A program made the position numbers and the translations under genes. 64,000 nucleotides of DNA from NCBI RefSeq assembly GCF_003711515.1, contig NW_021167079.1, positions 3,441,185 to 3,505,184 on the forward strand, read 5' to 3'. This DNA comes from Sodiomyces alkalinus F11. Lineage: Eukaryota; Ascomycota; Sordariomycetes; Glomerellales; Plectosphaerellaceae. Position 1 is the first letter of the stretch; every line of letters begins with the position of its first letter. Shown here piece by piece: positions 35,602-46,869 of this stretch. The notes below the pieces were generated by a model that was not told the DNA's origin, did no database searches, and worked only from the letters and a program-made list of their open reading frames with translations.

Positions 35602-37026
35602 TCATTTAGAATCAGTCGTCAATGGTACGCCAACATCCCCTACCTCAGCGAGCCGCCCGAGTACGTTGTTGAGCTTCTTTCTTGCAGCCAACTCACGCTG
35701 GCTACTGTCCCACTGCGGACGGTAGAATTCACTGACAATCTGTGTAACAGTGTGATAACACTCGTAGAATAGCAGCCGTATGGGCGCGTTGGGCTCGTCC
35801 TCGACCAGGCTTGGAAGAGATACCGTGGCTAACGTGGGGTCGCTGGCCTTTGCGTTGTCCGACACGCCCCTGAACCCTTCCAGAAACTCTTCGCTTGGAT
35901 CCTGGCTGAATGCGGCGGCGAAGAGTGGATCGCCGAAGATGAAATTGCTCCAGTCCTTCATGCCCCTCACGGTCACACAACCTTGCGTGCCGAACCTTGC
36001 ATCTTCACCGCCGTCGCTGACTCGGCGACTGCATTGACCGTCGTTTTCTTTCACGTCGTCTCCGTCACTTTGGGTGCATTTGTGACCTCCCGCCTCACGG
36101 TCCGGTGACTGCCTGGGAGGCACTGGCACAGCCTCTGGAGGCTGCTCCTCTCTAACAACCAGCATGTTGATGTCACTACCGATGTCTATCGCAACCAAGC
36201 GAGGACTCACTACGCCATCGAGAGCAGGCTTCAGGCGTTTGAAATGTCTTCGGATGGTTGTGTATCCAAGCATGATGGCCATGTCCTCTCCGTCACGGAG
36301 CACGGCCTCAAGCATGGAATGGAAAGCTGTCGGCCACGAACTGATCCCTCCGGGTTTGATCGATGTTCCATGTACAGCGCAGCGAGCGCTTGGAATTGGC
36401 TGCTCTGCGAGTGGAACCGTTGGGGAGGGTAAAAGCTCGGATACGGGACCGAATCGTCCCGTGGGTGAGACGAGGCGGCAAAGCTTTCGGTAGAGCTGCC
36501 CTATCTGAATATCCACAGCCCTGCGCTCCCCAGAGCTGAGGCCAGGATGGATACCGGCGATAAGTGACCCGGATGTCGGTTTCATGACGTTGTAGGCAAC
36601 CCCCATCTCATTAGGTAAGGGTAAATGTGCGACTAGAATGGGTATAAATATTGCGAGCTGAGAGGGAACCTCATTAGATGTATCGGTAGACATACACCCC
36701 TCACTGCACTGGCTAGGACCCGCCGCCTCAGTGACCTCGGCAGTGGGATCTGTCTCGTGCGTCGAGGCTTTATCAACACTCAGAGCTGCAAGCCAACTCA
36801 ACACCGCAGCCTCGGAGCTGATGGACCCCTGTTCGGAACGAAGCGACCTAGCTATGCGGGACGTTGAAAAGGTAATGAGGAATTGACTGCCGTCGGATGA
36901 CTGGACGCCATAGAGCTTCTGGTGCCGCTGGGAGGGCATGGCGCGGACATCTTGAATACATACGCCGGGGAGAACACGACCCATGATGGCCTGCACGATT
37001 TGGCCTGGCCGGGCTGCGACAGACAT
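35602..37026 (-). CDS. Aminoglycoside-phosphotransferase-like (protein kinase fold) protein, divergent
   Basis: A single 474-codon frame with ATG at 37026 and TGA at 35602. The C-terminal half resembles fungal APH/choline-kinase-type proteins. A region reading L-V-A-I-D-I-G-S-D-I-N-M-L-V-V (277-291) is in the place of the catalytic loop, with Asp281 and Asn287 but without the usual His-Gly before the Asp and with one extra residue between Asp and Asn. G-M-K-D-W-S-N (355-361) followed by G-D-P-L (365-368) matches the metal-binding D-W-x-N...G-D-P-L block. The end, with F-Y-R-P (434-437) and R-E-L-A-A-R-K-K-L, is also typical. Low-complexity inserts (85-120, 296-345) are unusual. Substrate is unknown, and the altered loop could mean reduced activity. 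It converges with ECD. Confidence 0.6.
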   Translation of the reverse strand: MSVAARPGQIVQAIMGRVLPGVCIQDVRAMPSQRHQKLYGVQSSDGSQFLITFSTSRIARSLRSEQGSISSEAAVLSWLAALSVDKASTHETDPTAEVTEAAGPSQCSEGCMSTDTSNEVPSQLAIFIPILVAHLPLPNEMGVAYNVMKPTSGSLIAGIHPGLSSGERRAVDIQIGQLYRKLCRLVSPTGRFGPVSELLPSPTVPLAEQPIPSARCAVHGTSIKPGGISSWPTAFHSMLEAVLRDGEDMAIMLGYTTIRRHFKRLKPALDGVVSPRLVAIDIGSDINMLVVREEQPPEAVPVPPRQSPDREAGGHKCTQSDGDDVKENDGQCSRRVSDGGEDARFGTQGCVTVRGMKDWSNFIFGDPLFAAAFSQDPSEEFLEGFRGVSDNAKASDPTLATVSLPSLVEDEPNAPIRLLFYECYHTVTQIVSEFYRPQWDSSQRELAARKKLNNVLGRLAEVGDVGVPLTTDSK

Positions 37027-38501
37027 ATCGTTCCGTAGGTGACTGCTATACGCGGGATATATTCTGGATCAAGATCGGCTGGGCGAAATGTACGGCATGC
37101 AAGATTCGTAGACTGACGATGCAAGTACAGGAACGCAAGAGCTGAATCAGCGGGCTACGTAGCTTGCCCGGTGTTCCACAAGACAATGTGGTGGACGACG
37201 GCGGTATACTGATGTCGCAGGAGCACAGGTTAAATAACCATATCGAGCGTCATGCCTGGCTGCGCGGGGAGCGTGAGTTGTCCAGGTCAAGGGTGCAAGG
37301 GATGCTGTGCCGACTCTCGGCCAGACGGAGGACGCGAGTCGAGTTGGAAATGGCTGGCTGGGCGGTTATTGTGAGTTTGTATGTATGAACGGCCTGTCCA
37401 GGGCGGGGAAAGGCGGTATTCTAGGAAAGTGGGGAGGCGGTTGACATGAGAGATGCCGGAATTGAAGCCAGCCAGCCAGAGTGGACGGTGAGATATACCT
37501 ATGAAGTAGTAGTAATGGCTGAGACCGCGGCAACAACTTATTATATCTTGGGTGACCTGCTTGAAAAGGGACAAGGAAACGAAGAAGGACAAGCAGGTGA
37601 GACTATATACAAGGAAGACGGGTGAAGGCGAGGAGGCGGGAGTAGGTGAGAGGACAAATGGGTTCGATCGCAGTACAGATAGTATCCAATGCATAGCCGA
37701 CGTGTGGGACTCTGGCCATTTTGCAAGCGAGGAAGGTCGGTAGATACGCAAAACAATATACGAGGTGATCAACGGAGACCTTGGTGCTGGCTGCGAGAGG
37801 AAGCGAGCGCTAGTAAAAAGTAGGCATGTGAAGCGAGGGCAGCACGAGGCTGACATGACGGCCCTGACTTCGGATATAGGCTGCGGACCTGTGGACAGAA
37901 CTGCACCTACAAGAGTCTGCGAGACGATGATCTCGGACCCCCTGAAGCGATACACGGAAAGGGATCCCAGCTGCTGGAGAGGGGGGCTTAGTTTGAGGAG
38001 AGGAGAGTGCCCCTGAAGGGATTAAGGCGTCATTAAGCTGAATAAGAGAATTCAAGCCACTTCTCCTGCGCGAAGCGTTCCCCGCGGGGGGGGGGGGGGC
38101 ATACGTAGGTGTACGGAGTATATAGAGCGGGCCTCTGTGGCGTTTCTTGGTGGACTCCCTATTAAGTAGGATAAGCGATCCGTACTTCCACATGAACATC
38201 CAACCATCAAAGCTCACCTGCATGCTTTGAAATGCCCTATAAGAACATGCTGGCTGATGAATACTCCATGTTCACAACAAAATTGGGCAATTAGCAACTC
38301 TGTGAAGGGGCAACTGGTGTGAAGCGATAATAATACATAGTTGACTCGCAGGGGTGATGAGATTCGCAATAAGTGTATATGCCTACTCCGTCGTTGGACG
38401 TTGTGAGGTACGGTAGATCACAGGGGTAACTGTAACAACTTCTAAAGATAGTAACAAGAGGCTTCTACGTCCACGCCAATCGTAGGAATAGTAATGCTTA
38501 G
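37027..38501. other. 1.5-kb region upstream of the APH-like gene, no confident gene
   Basis: Ordinary, non-RIP composition. It contains a run of 14 G (38086-38099) and a TACGGAGTA motif at 38112-38120. A 222-codon minus-strand open stretch (37287-37955) begins with GTG and encodes a Ser/Pro/Leu-rich sequence with no domain; a 137-codon one overlaps it in another frame. Neither is convincing. The region may hold the 5' UTR and promoter of the APH-like gene or an unrecognised non-coding transcript. Confidence 0.5.
38086..38099 (+). repeat. Homopolymer run of 14 G
   Basis: Preceded by CCCGC, so it can also fold back. It may vary in length and be prone to sequencing error. Confidence 0.8.
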
Positions 38502-38503
38502 TA

Positions 38504-39302
38504 AGTGCCAGCCCCACTTTGTAAGGACGCCCCACCACGTTACACTACAACACTCCTTTTTAGACCCCTGCTATTATATAGAATAAAATGGTATATATGA
38601 TAAAACCAAAACACTATATAAATTAGAAGTCAAGTACTGATATGCTATTTAGACTTTCTATATAGGTCTAGTAAAAAAGCTATAATATAGCTTAGAAGAT
38701 AGAACTTAATTATATATATACTTTAGTATATATTTTCTTAGTAACTTAGAATATAACTAAGAATATTTCTAATAGATTAGTTGTACTTATGAAAATATAA
38801 CTTAAATATTAGAAAATAGCCTATAACTTATAGATACTACTATGGAACTCTTATAAAAAGTTAGTTAGTATTCGGAAAGTCTTTAAGTAATATGTATAAG
38901 TCTATATAAAGATTTAGTAGGGCAATTCTACTTTTAGTTATATAATATAAACTAGAATATATAGTATAGAGGTAGAAGTTGTTTCTAGGATTTATTTTAT
39001 AGTTATACCTATATCTATTTATTTATAATAAATATATTTTTCTTTATTTAGGATTCGTTATATAGTATATAATAACACTAATATAATCAAATCTCTAACT
39101 TCTAAGCTATATTATACCTCTTCTACTACACCTATATTAAACCCATAAACAGAATATTTATACTAGACTTTTAAACTATTGAGGATTTTACTTTTATAAT
39201 ATTTACTATTTTATTCTATAGAATAGCAGGGGTCTAAAAACAGTATTTTAGTATAAAGTGGTAACCGAAATAGAGGTATATCCTAGAAGGGGGGTAGGCA
39301 CT
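38504..39302. mobile_element. TA-flanked, AT-rich inverted-repeat element (MITE-like, Tc1/mariner type)
   Basis: 799 bp beginning AGTGCCA and ending TGGCACT-like (AGGCACT), with TA on both sides (38502-38503 and 39303-39304). The ends are long imperfect inverted repeats. The best-preserved inner part is TTTTTAGACCCCTGCTATT (38557-38575), whose reverse complement is at 39222-39240. The flanking arms also align (ACCACGTTACACTAC against ACCACTTTATACTAA). The centre is very AT-rich, lacks CG and has no coding potential. TA duplication and AGT...ACT ends suit a non-autonomous pogo/Fot1-like or other Tc1/mariner element. It sits exactly at the edge of the gene island. Confidence 0.75.
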
Positions 39303-39304
39303 TA

Positions 39305-39520
39305 ATATACCTCTACTAGGGATTTAAAGGTTAGCGCGGATATAAACGAATATAATAAGCTTAGAATAATAGGGGATCTATATAGGGTAAAGGTATATCT
39401 TAATATATAAAACCTATTACACTTTATAAATATATATACTTATATAAGACTACTATATCTCGCTATTATTTCTATTATCCCTATTATTATTACTATTATT
39501 ACTAGGGTAGTCCTATAATT
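39305..39520. other. AT-rich, RIP-like spacer between the MITE and LINE-B
   Basis: About 216 bp with few CA/TG and an irregular ATT/CTATT microsatellite at about 39465-39508. No domain or gene is recognised. Confidence 0.5.
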
Positions 39521-39534
39521 ATTCTCAAGATTAT
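39521..39534 (+). repeat. Target-site duplication of LINE-B, left copy
   Basis: ATTCTCAAGATTAT. It matches 54982-54995 except for one C-to-T change at a CA dinucleotide, as RIP would cause. Confidence 0.7.
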
Positions 39535-39559
39535 AAAACGATTTCGACACGCCTATCCA

Positions 39560-40801
39560 CCACGGGCGCGTAATAGGAGTAAAATCGATAAAACTATTAA
39601 GACAGAGATTATAACTACCCCCTCCCTCCTAGGATACTATTATAGCGGTACCGTAATACCGGCGCTACGGTATAACCGGAAGAATCGTGGGATAGCGTTA
39701 TTCCGACCTTAACCACGCAGAACTTATAACGGACCCACTTTTCGTAATATAAGCGCCTCCCCCCCCTCCTAAGGTAGGATATAGCGCGGAACCGATATAA
39801 AACCGAAAAGGGATTATTACGCCCCCTAGAACTAAGAGTAGCTAAGATTAAGATAGAAATTTAGGCCTTACTAGCTAATAAGAATATAATTAAGTAGGTT
39901 ATAGAGCTAGTAAAGGAATTAATCACGATATATAGTATATATAATAACGCCGGTATAATATTACTAGCCTACCTATATACCTCCGTCCGCTATATTATCC
40001 GAGAGGAACTCTAAAAAGGAATAAGCGGTATAAAAAAGACCTAGGCTAATATTATAACCCGGGCTCCTATAACGGTACCGCCGCGGGACCCCGCCCCCCT
40101 TAAAGTAATCCTAGCTAAGTATTACCGGGAATTAATCGTTTATTAAAGAACCCTCCCCGAAGATTAGCCTTTTAGAGCTAGGACTCTAAAGGAAATTATC
40201 TAAGCTATAAACGCTATAACTACCTAATATAATGCTATAGCGGTATAGAAGCTACCTAGCGGAGATATTTACCTTACTTTTACTAAAAGGGTATAGTAAT
40301 AGTCTACCTATAAGGAGTAATAGGTTAAGAAGGCCTTTAGTAAAGGAGCTACTCTAGCCGTATATACTTACCTAACGCTTATTAAGGCTATTCTTAGGGA
40401 AGTCCTTAACGCCCTATCCGAAAAAGACCTGCTAGTATCCCTATAAGATATAAACCCCGAGGCTAAAGTCCTCTAAGTATAATAATAAATACCCTATTAT
40501 AGTACCGGCAGGGTAGCGCTTCGTCTTATTAAATCGGCTTTACTAGAAAGGGTAATAAGCCTTGTCCGGAATACCCTCCTCTTTATGGGGGGTAGCTATA
40601 TCTATAAACTATATAATCCTAACCTTAGCCCCCTAAGGTACTATACATAACTATACTTTGGCTATAAGGCTAACCGCTACCCTATAGTAAAGAGGGTATA
40701 CTATTACTACGCGAAGCCCGAATTAGCATACCTATAAGGCTAGGCTACTATAACGCTATAGCGCCCGGGCGCTCCCGCCGCTATACTACCTATACTAAAG
40801 A
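39560..40801 (+). pseudogene. LINE-B ORF1 remnant (interrupted)
   Basis: Strongly similar to 12830-14080 of LINE-A, including the knuckle region near 40640-40750 where Cys codons have become Tyr. It is interrupted at 40802-40806 by the insertion of Gypsy-2 and continues at 49642. Confidence 0.65.
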
Positions 40802-40806
40802 CTATA
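40802..40806 (+). repeat. Gypsy-2 target-site duplication, left
   Basis: CTATA, repeated at 49637-49641. LINE-A shows the unduplicated site (ACTATAATATC) at the equivalent position. Confidence 0.85.
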
Positions 40807-41609
40807 TATCACGGACATACTAAGCAAGGGACGATAAGATATACTCAGCTTATCGGGTTAGTAACAGCAGATATATCACGGACTAACCGGTTATTAATAC
40901 GGTACTATCTTCATAGCATAGCTAAGGGATAGTATCCACGAGACTTATATCCACGCTCTAGAAGGGCCTATCCAATAGCAGGTATACCTAGAATTAACAG
41001 GTCATCGCCATAGTCTCGCTATTATACAGCTAAGAGATAGTATCCACGAGACTTATACCCACGACCTTAAAGGGCCTGCCTACTAGTAGCAGATATATCA
41101 GGAATTAATAGGTTATTGCCTTAGTATCGCTATTACACAGCTAAGGGATAGTATCTATACGACTTAGGTCTACGATCTAAAAGGGCCTATCTAGTAGTAG
41201 GTATACCTAGAATTAATAAGTCGTCGCTATAGTCTCGCTATTATATAGCTAAGGGATAGTATCTACGAGGGATATCACCACGACCTAGAAAGGCCGAGGC
41301 TATATCTAGATTCCTAGATATTAGGCTATAGGAAGTTAAAGGTGGGACCACTAAGAGTTAATAGGAGGATAAAGGTTAAGATATTAGGTATAATAGTCTT
41401 ATATTAAAGGAGTTAGCCGGGGATAGATAGGAGGATTCTAGTTAGACCCCGGATAGCTATAAAAGGGGCGCCTTAGGGACCTCTTTCTTAAGGCGGGTAA
41501 CGAATAATCTAAGTATTCTAAAATCTATTACCTATAGACGAACTACTATTTACCTAGGACGTATCGGTTAATTACTATTATACTACTCCAGATAAGAATA
41601 CCTTTAATA
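40807..41609 (+). repeat. Gypsy-2 5' LTR (803 bp)
   Basis: Begins TATCACGGAC (originally TGTCACGGAC) and ends TTTAATA (originally ...CA). Same length as the 3' LTR. Contains about four tandem copies of a 108-111-bp unit. Confidence 0.88.
40868..41300 (+). repeat. Tandem repeat inside the Gypsy-2 5' LTR, about 109-bp unit
   Basis: The landmark GCTAAGRGATAGTATC starts at 40921, 41029, 41140 and 41248, so the period is 108, 111 and 108 bp. Each unit also has the order CACGA(C/T)CT..AA, GGGCCT, a TAGTAG/AGCAGG stretch, TATACCTAGAATTAA-type sequence, and TCGCTATTA. The 3' LTR carries the same array. Confidence 0.8.
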
Positions 41610-42989
41610 TTTTATTCGTTCTCTACCTTACCTAAGTATATAGACCGGTATAAAGTTTCTGCCCGACCTACCTAAGCGGAGAACTAATTAGTTATTCTTA
41701 GTATATCGTCACCGTATTAATTACTCCCCGAGTTCGAGATAGGAGATACCGAGCCTAGCCGTAATAGCGAGGTTAATCCTTAGCCGTAGCGGTAAAAGCA
41801 GAATAAGCTACGCGGCGAGTAAGGTAACGTACCTTAGACGGCCTAATAGGTGACTAACCCTTACCTTATTACGGGTCGTAGTGCTAAGGCACTTATCGGT
41901 ATAGCCCCGGGAACCGGGAACTTAAGCGTAATAGAGTAGACCCCCCCTATAGTACCTATCTCTTTTAAGCTAACCTTATAGACCTTTACCGCGGAAATAA
42001 CCACCGACTAACCTCGGATAACCCGGCTATAGGTTCCGCCTCGTCAAAGGCTATCAGTTAATAGACCCGCCAAACCGGTATCGGATACTAAAGGTCGCCC
42101 CCCTAATACTACTACCGGCGTTAGCCTTTTAATAGTAGAATAGTTACGAGAATAGGTTAAGGCTTTTAAGTTAGACTAAGAGCGATACAACTTAGCTGGA
42201 TAACTCTAAGCTTTATAGAATAGTGGTAACGCCGTGGATATACTATAAGACCCGGGTAACTAACCGCTAACCCGTAACGACTAGGCTAAAATAGACTACC
42301 TTATCTCTAAATAGGATAGCTAATCCTAGGATTAGTATAAAATATATATTAAGGACTTAGAAGAATATTTTTACCTTAATTCTAGTAATTTTCAGAGCGA
42401 TAAGATAAAAGTCTATTTCGTAAATAACACTCTTCCTTAGGCTATCAGGTCGCGGTAGCGTGCCTAATAACGGCTAATTACTACGCCTAAAGCTTCTATA
42501 ACGACTTAGCAGGAAATAAAGAACTTCCTTTCGGGGTAGGTCGTTAACGACGATACCCGCACGTTAACCGCCGCGGACTAACTATTTACTAACTCTACTA
42601 AGTAGAGAGAAGGGGAGAAATATAACCACTTCCTTAACCGGATTAATCGATTCTTTAATAAAATCCCTATACCTATTAAAGATAACTAGCGTATATAGCT
42701 TATAATCGTTAAGCTATAACAGCCTATTCGCGATTATATAATCGCTAAGGGACTACCTAAAACTTACACCGAACTTTATTCGATAGCACGGAAGGCTAAG
42801 CTACTTCGAAATAAAGATACGGCGGAAGATAAGGATAAGGTATCGGCTTCGTAATCACAGCGGTCTAACTATTCAGTAGCTATAAACTAATCCGGTAATA
42901 GTTTAGAGAGAAGCCTATCCCCGGGAGATCCGGAGACCTCCGCTAGATAAAAGACGACCCCGAATTAACCGAAAAGATACAGTTTAGTA

Positions 42990-43050
42990 GATATAGAGTA
43001 CTACTACTATCACTAAAAGGGATATCTTCGTAATAATTACCCGGAACTAA
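42990..43050 (+). pseudogene. Gypsy-2 gag zinc-knuckle remnant
   Basis: The frame reads Y-Y-Y-Y-H-stop-K-G-Y-L-R-N-N-Y-P, matching a former C-x2-C-x4-H-x4-C knuckle in which Cys and His became Tyr. The gag body lies upstream (about 41750-42960). Confidence 0.6.
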
Positions 43051-43259
43051 AAGACGGTGATAGCGGTTCTAATACCTCTAGCTTAAATCTAAATCGATAA
43101 CCCGTAGCCGGTACGCGGTTAAACGTTAGTTATACCTAATCTAATAACTAGTCTTAGTAGTAGGAAGACGCCCCGCCTTATACTAAGCCCTCGGACTATA
43201 GGCTAATCGAAGCTCCTATAGTATTAAGGTAAGGCGAGCGGTAAGTCTATACCACGGCT

Positions 43260-46200
43260 ATCCTTAATAGAGGAGCAGATATAAACGTCGTGGATTAATC
43301 TATCTTATAGGAAGGATAGGTATCGGATAGACCTTCGCGCTAGGTTTCCTGGTTAGTAAAGGATAGGACTATATCCACCTATAGAATAATAGCTAGCCTT
43401 CTCCGGTTAACCGATAATTAGGGACGTATTAAGATACGCCGAACCGAGTTTTACGTTTTAGACCTTAACCCTAAGGGGCTGCAAATTATCCTCGGCCGGC
43501 TATAGCTTTCCGTAGTTAATCTAACTATTAACTAGAGAGATAGTAGCTAGATATATCGAATTAAACGACACGAATTAGCTTTAGTTAATTTAAGAAAATA
43601 ACTAAAGAAGACCGCACGGGAGCTAATCGCTATTTTAACACTAACCACCGATAAGCCTTATAAAGGGTCGATATTATATTTAGGTTATATAGATATATAA
43701 GAGGAGCAGCCTTAACGAACGCGATTATTAGCATAACTACCCCCCTAATACCTTAATTACGCAGATATTTTCAATATCGTATAAGCTAGCTAACTACCGG
43801 GCCACTATAAGTAGGACTACCCTATTAAGCTATAAGATAATAAAGCGCCACCCCCCGGACTTATCTACCTATTAGCCGCCGCGGAACTAGCAGTCTTACG
43901 ATAATATATCTATAAGGCTACCGAGAAAGGGTGGATTAGGTCGTCGAGTAGTCTTATAGGCGCGCCCGTTTTATTTATACTAAAGAAGGGAGGTAAACTT
44001 CGACTCTGCGTTAACTACCGGGCACTTAACCGCGTTACACGTAAAGACCGCACGCCGTTACCCTTAATCTATAAGATTTTAGATCGATTAGCCTCTTCCA
44101 CTATCTACACTAAATTAAACCTTAAGGATACGTACTATCGCCTACGAATACGGGAAGGCGATAAATAGAAAACGGCGTTCCGAATAAGATACGGCTATTT
44201 TAAATACCTTATTATACCGTTTAGCCTCTGTAATACACCTGCTAGTTTCTAAAAGTATATTAACTATACCTTAGCTAGTTTAGTTAATACTATTTATATT
44301 ATTTACCTTAACGATATTTTAATTTATAGTTCGGATATAGCCACCCACCGACTATATATTCGTTAGGTATTATAACGCCTTAGAGAATAATCTCTATTTA
44401 TATACCCAGAAAGATATATCTTCGAGATATCCGAAATCGAGTTTCTTAGATTTATTTATAGTCTAACCGGTATCTATATAGACCCCGCTCGTGTTAAAGC
44501 AATCCGAGACTAAGAACCCCCTAATACGATACGTAAGGTCTAAGTCTTTTTAGGCTTTACGGGTTTTTACCGCCGGTTTATAAAAAACTACTCTAAGATT
44601 ATCGTATCTCTTACGGACCTATTAAAAGGCGATAGGCTAATCGGTACCTTCACCTTAACCAGCGACTAACTAGCTACGTTCGTCGAACTCTACGACCGGT
44701 TCTAAGATACGCCCGTTTTACGGCATTTTAATCCAGCTCTCCCTATACGTGTTAAACTAAACGCCTCTACGTTCGCCTTAGGAGCAGTGATTAGTTAGTT
44801 AAAGAATAGCTATTAAAACCTAATTACCTTCTTCTCGCGTAAGCTTAAGGGAGCTAAGTTAAATTATATAATATCGAATACCGAGTTAATTGCTATATAC
44901 GAAGCTTTCCGCACTTAGCGCTATTACGTTACCTAGAGTCGGTCTTATATAGAAGTCCTAACGGACTATCTTAATCACTGTTATCTCTTAGATAAGCCAC
45001 GTATTAAAGCCTAATACGCACGATAGCTTAAGGAACTAGCCGCCTACGACTTCGAGATTAAGTATCGACCGGGTATTTATGATCCGGCCGATAGTCTATC
45101 CCGTAAACCTTAGTTTATACCCGATACCGCGGCCTTAGACGCCGAACGTGCTAAACCGGTAAAGGCGTTTACTTATAAATTTACCCTTAGTATATTAACT
45201 ATATATATAACCTAACGTCTTATCGCTAATATAGGTGCCGATAATAGCTAACTATAAACTAACCTACGGTCTTAGGTTATCGAGGCATAAAAGGAGGATC
45301 CTTTTTATAATAAACTCGTTATCATAGAGCCGCCCGGCCTAGCTTTACGGAACCCGTGGTCCGAGGATAATAAGGGGGTCCTCTATCTTAAGAATCGCCT
45401 TTACGTCCTTAACTATTCGGGTTTACGCGATACTATCTTATAAGCCTTCTATAATAGTCTAACCGCTAGTTATCCAGGTATCGCTAAGACCGTACGACGA
45501 ATTCGCGATATCTACTACTAGGACTACTTATAACGCGATATTAAGGAGTTTGTCCTTAGTTATATTATATATTAGCGTATAAAGCCCCCGTACTATAAAC
45601 TATACGGTACAATACAAAGCTTGCCTATTCCACGGCGACCGTTCTAAGAAATATCTATCGACTTCGTTACCGGTCTTCCACTAGTTATCGATAGCGGATA
45701 TAAGCAAGATACTATCTTAGTAGTAGTATATAGGTATACTAAGTACGTTATCTATATACTAACTAGCAGTAAATTAACCGTAGACGGGCTAGCGGATATC
45801 CTATAGATATATATCTTTAGTAAGTACGGTCTGCCTAATAGTATTATCTCCGACCAGGGGTCACTATTTATAAGCCGGTTCTAGAAGACACTCTGTGTAT
45901 ACCTCGGGGTAGATAGGCGGCTATTAACGGCCTAGCACCTATAAACGGACGGTTAGACTAAACGCTAAAACCAGAGTCTTAAATACTACCTACGCACCTT
46001 TTATATATTTAAGCAGAACGACTAGGTAAATAAGCTCCTACTCGCCTAGTTCGTCTATAATACCTCTTAGCACTTAACTACGGATAATACGCCGGCCGTC
46101 TTACTTATAGGTTATAACCCACGCGGGCTATATAAGTTATAATCTTAGCTAAAAGGGGAGTCTAAGTTAGCTACTACGGAATAACGAGTTTAATACTTAT

Positions 46201-46720
46201 TAGTAAACCGTGATATAATAGACGCCCTAATTCGGAAGGTATAAGCTATATATAAATGCTATTATAATAAAGGCCGCGTTTAGAAACGCTTTATTAAGGA
46301 CGAGTATATAAAACTCTCCGTAAAAAATATTCGCTAACGGCGGCCTAACCGTAAACTATCCAATAAGCTTTTAGGACCTTACCGTATCGCTAAGGTTATT
46401 AGCTAGCACGGCTTAGCTTATAAACTGGATTTACTACTAAAATTAAAGATTCACGACGTATTTCCGGTTTCTCTATTAAAACCCTAGCGGTCCTATAATA
46501 GTAAATCGCCGGTCCCTAAGAATATAGACGTTAAACCATAGGAGTTAGATAAGTATAAGGTTAAAGATATCCTCGCCTATCGTTATAACAGTAATCGCCG
46601 GTAGTATCTTATTAAATAAGCGGACTACGGCCACGAAGAAAATATATAAGAACCTAAAAGGAATTTACTAAACGACCTCCTTAATCGCTACTACGATAGA
46701 ATACATAGTTAGTCAGCGAT
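43260..46720 (+). pseudogene. Gypsy-2 pol remnant: protease, RT, RNase H, integrase, chromodomain
   Basis: Protease-like block with G-A-D-I-N-V-V-D near 43270-43300. RT is recognisable over about 43850-44340 (G-A-P-V-L-F, L-R-L-C-V-N-Y-R-A-L-N, T-A-F-R with one stop, and the box I-Y-L-N-D-I-L-I-Y-S at about 44300-44335 with the first Asp changed to Asn). RNase H follows near 44690-45110. Integrase runs from about 45400 (zinc region) through the core at 45630-46090 (S-I-D-F-V-T-G-L-P, S-D-Q-G-S-L-F). The tail has Y-L-I-K and then A-D-Y-G-H-E-E-N-I followed by a stop and E-P, which is the chromodomain signature with Trp codons changed to stops. Confidence 0.8.
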
Positions 46721-46869
46721 TAGGAACCAGGCGTCTTATAATTAATTTCCGCATAAAAAAGTCATTTATCCTATTACCTAATAGGCCTCTCCTTATTATT
46801 ATCCCTAAAAAGCAAAAGCGAAAAATGAAAGTAAAAATAGGAAAACAAAAAAGAAAAAAAACCTAACAC

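Noticed and set aside
37655..37675. GGGTTCGATCG resembling a tRNA B box
   Set aside because: No matching A box or cloverleaf could be found around it.
37287..37955. 222-codon minus-strand open frame upstream of the APH-like gene
   Set aside because: Begins with GTG, is Ser/Pro/Leu-rich with no domain, and overlaps equally long frames in other phases; looks like chance openness.
40868..41300. CRISPR-like array
   Set aside because: Regular repeats, but units are contiguous 108-111 bp without unique spacers and lie inside an LTR of a eukaryotic retrotransposon.
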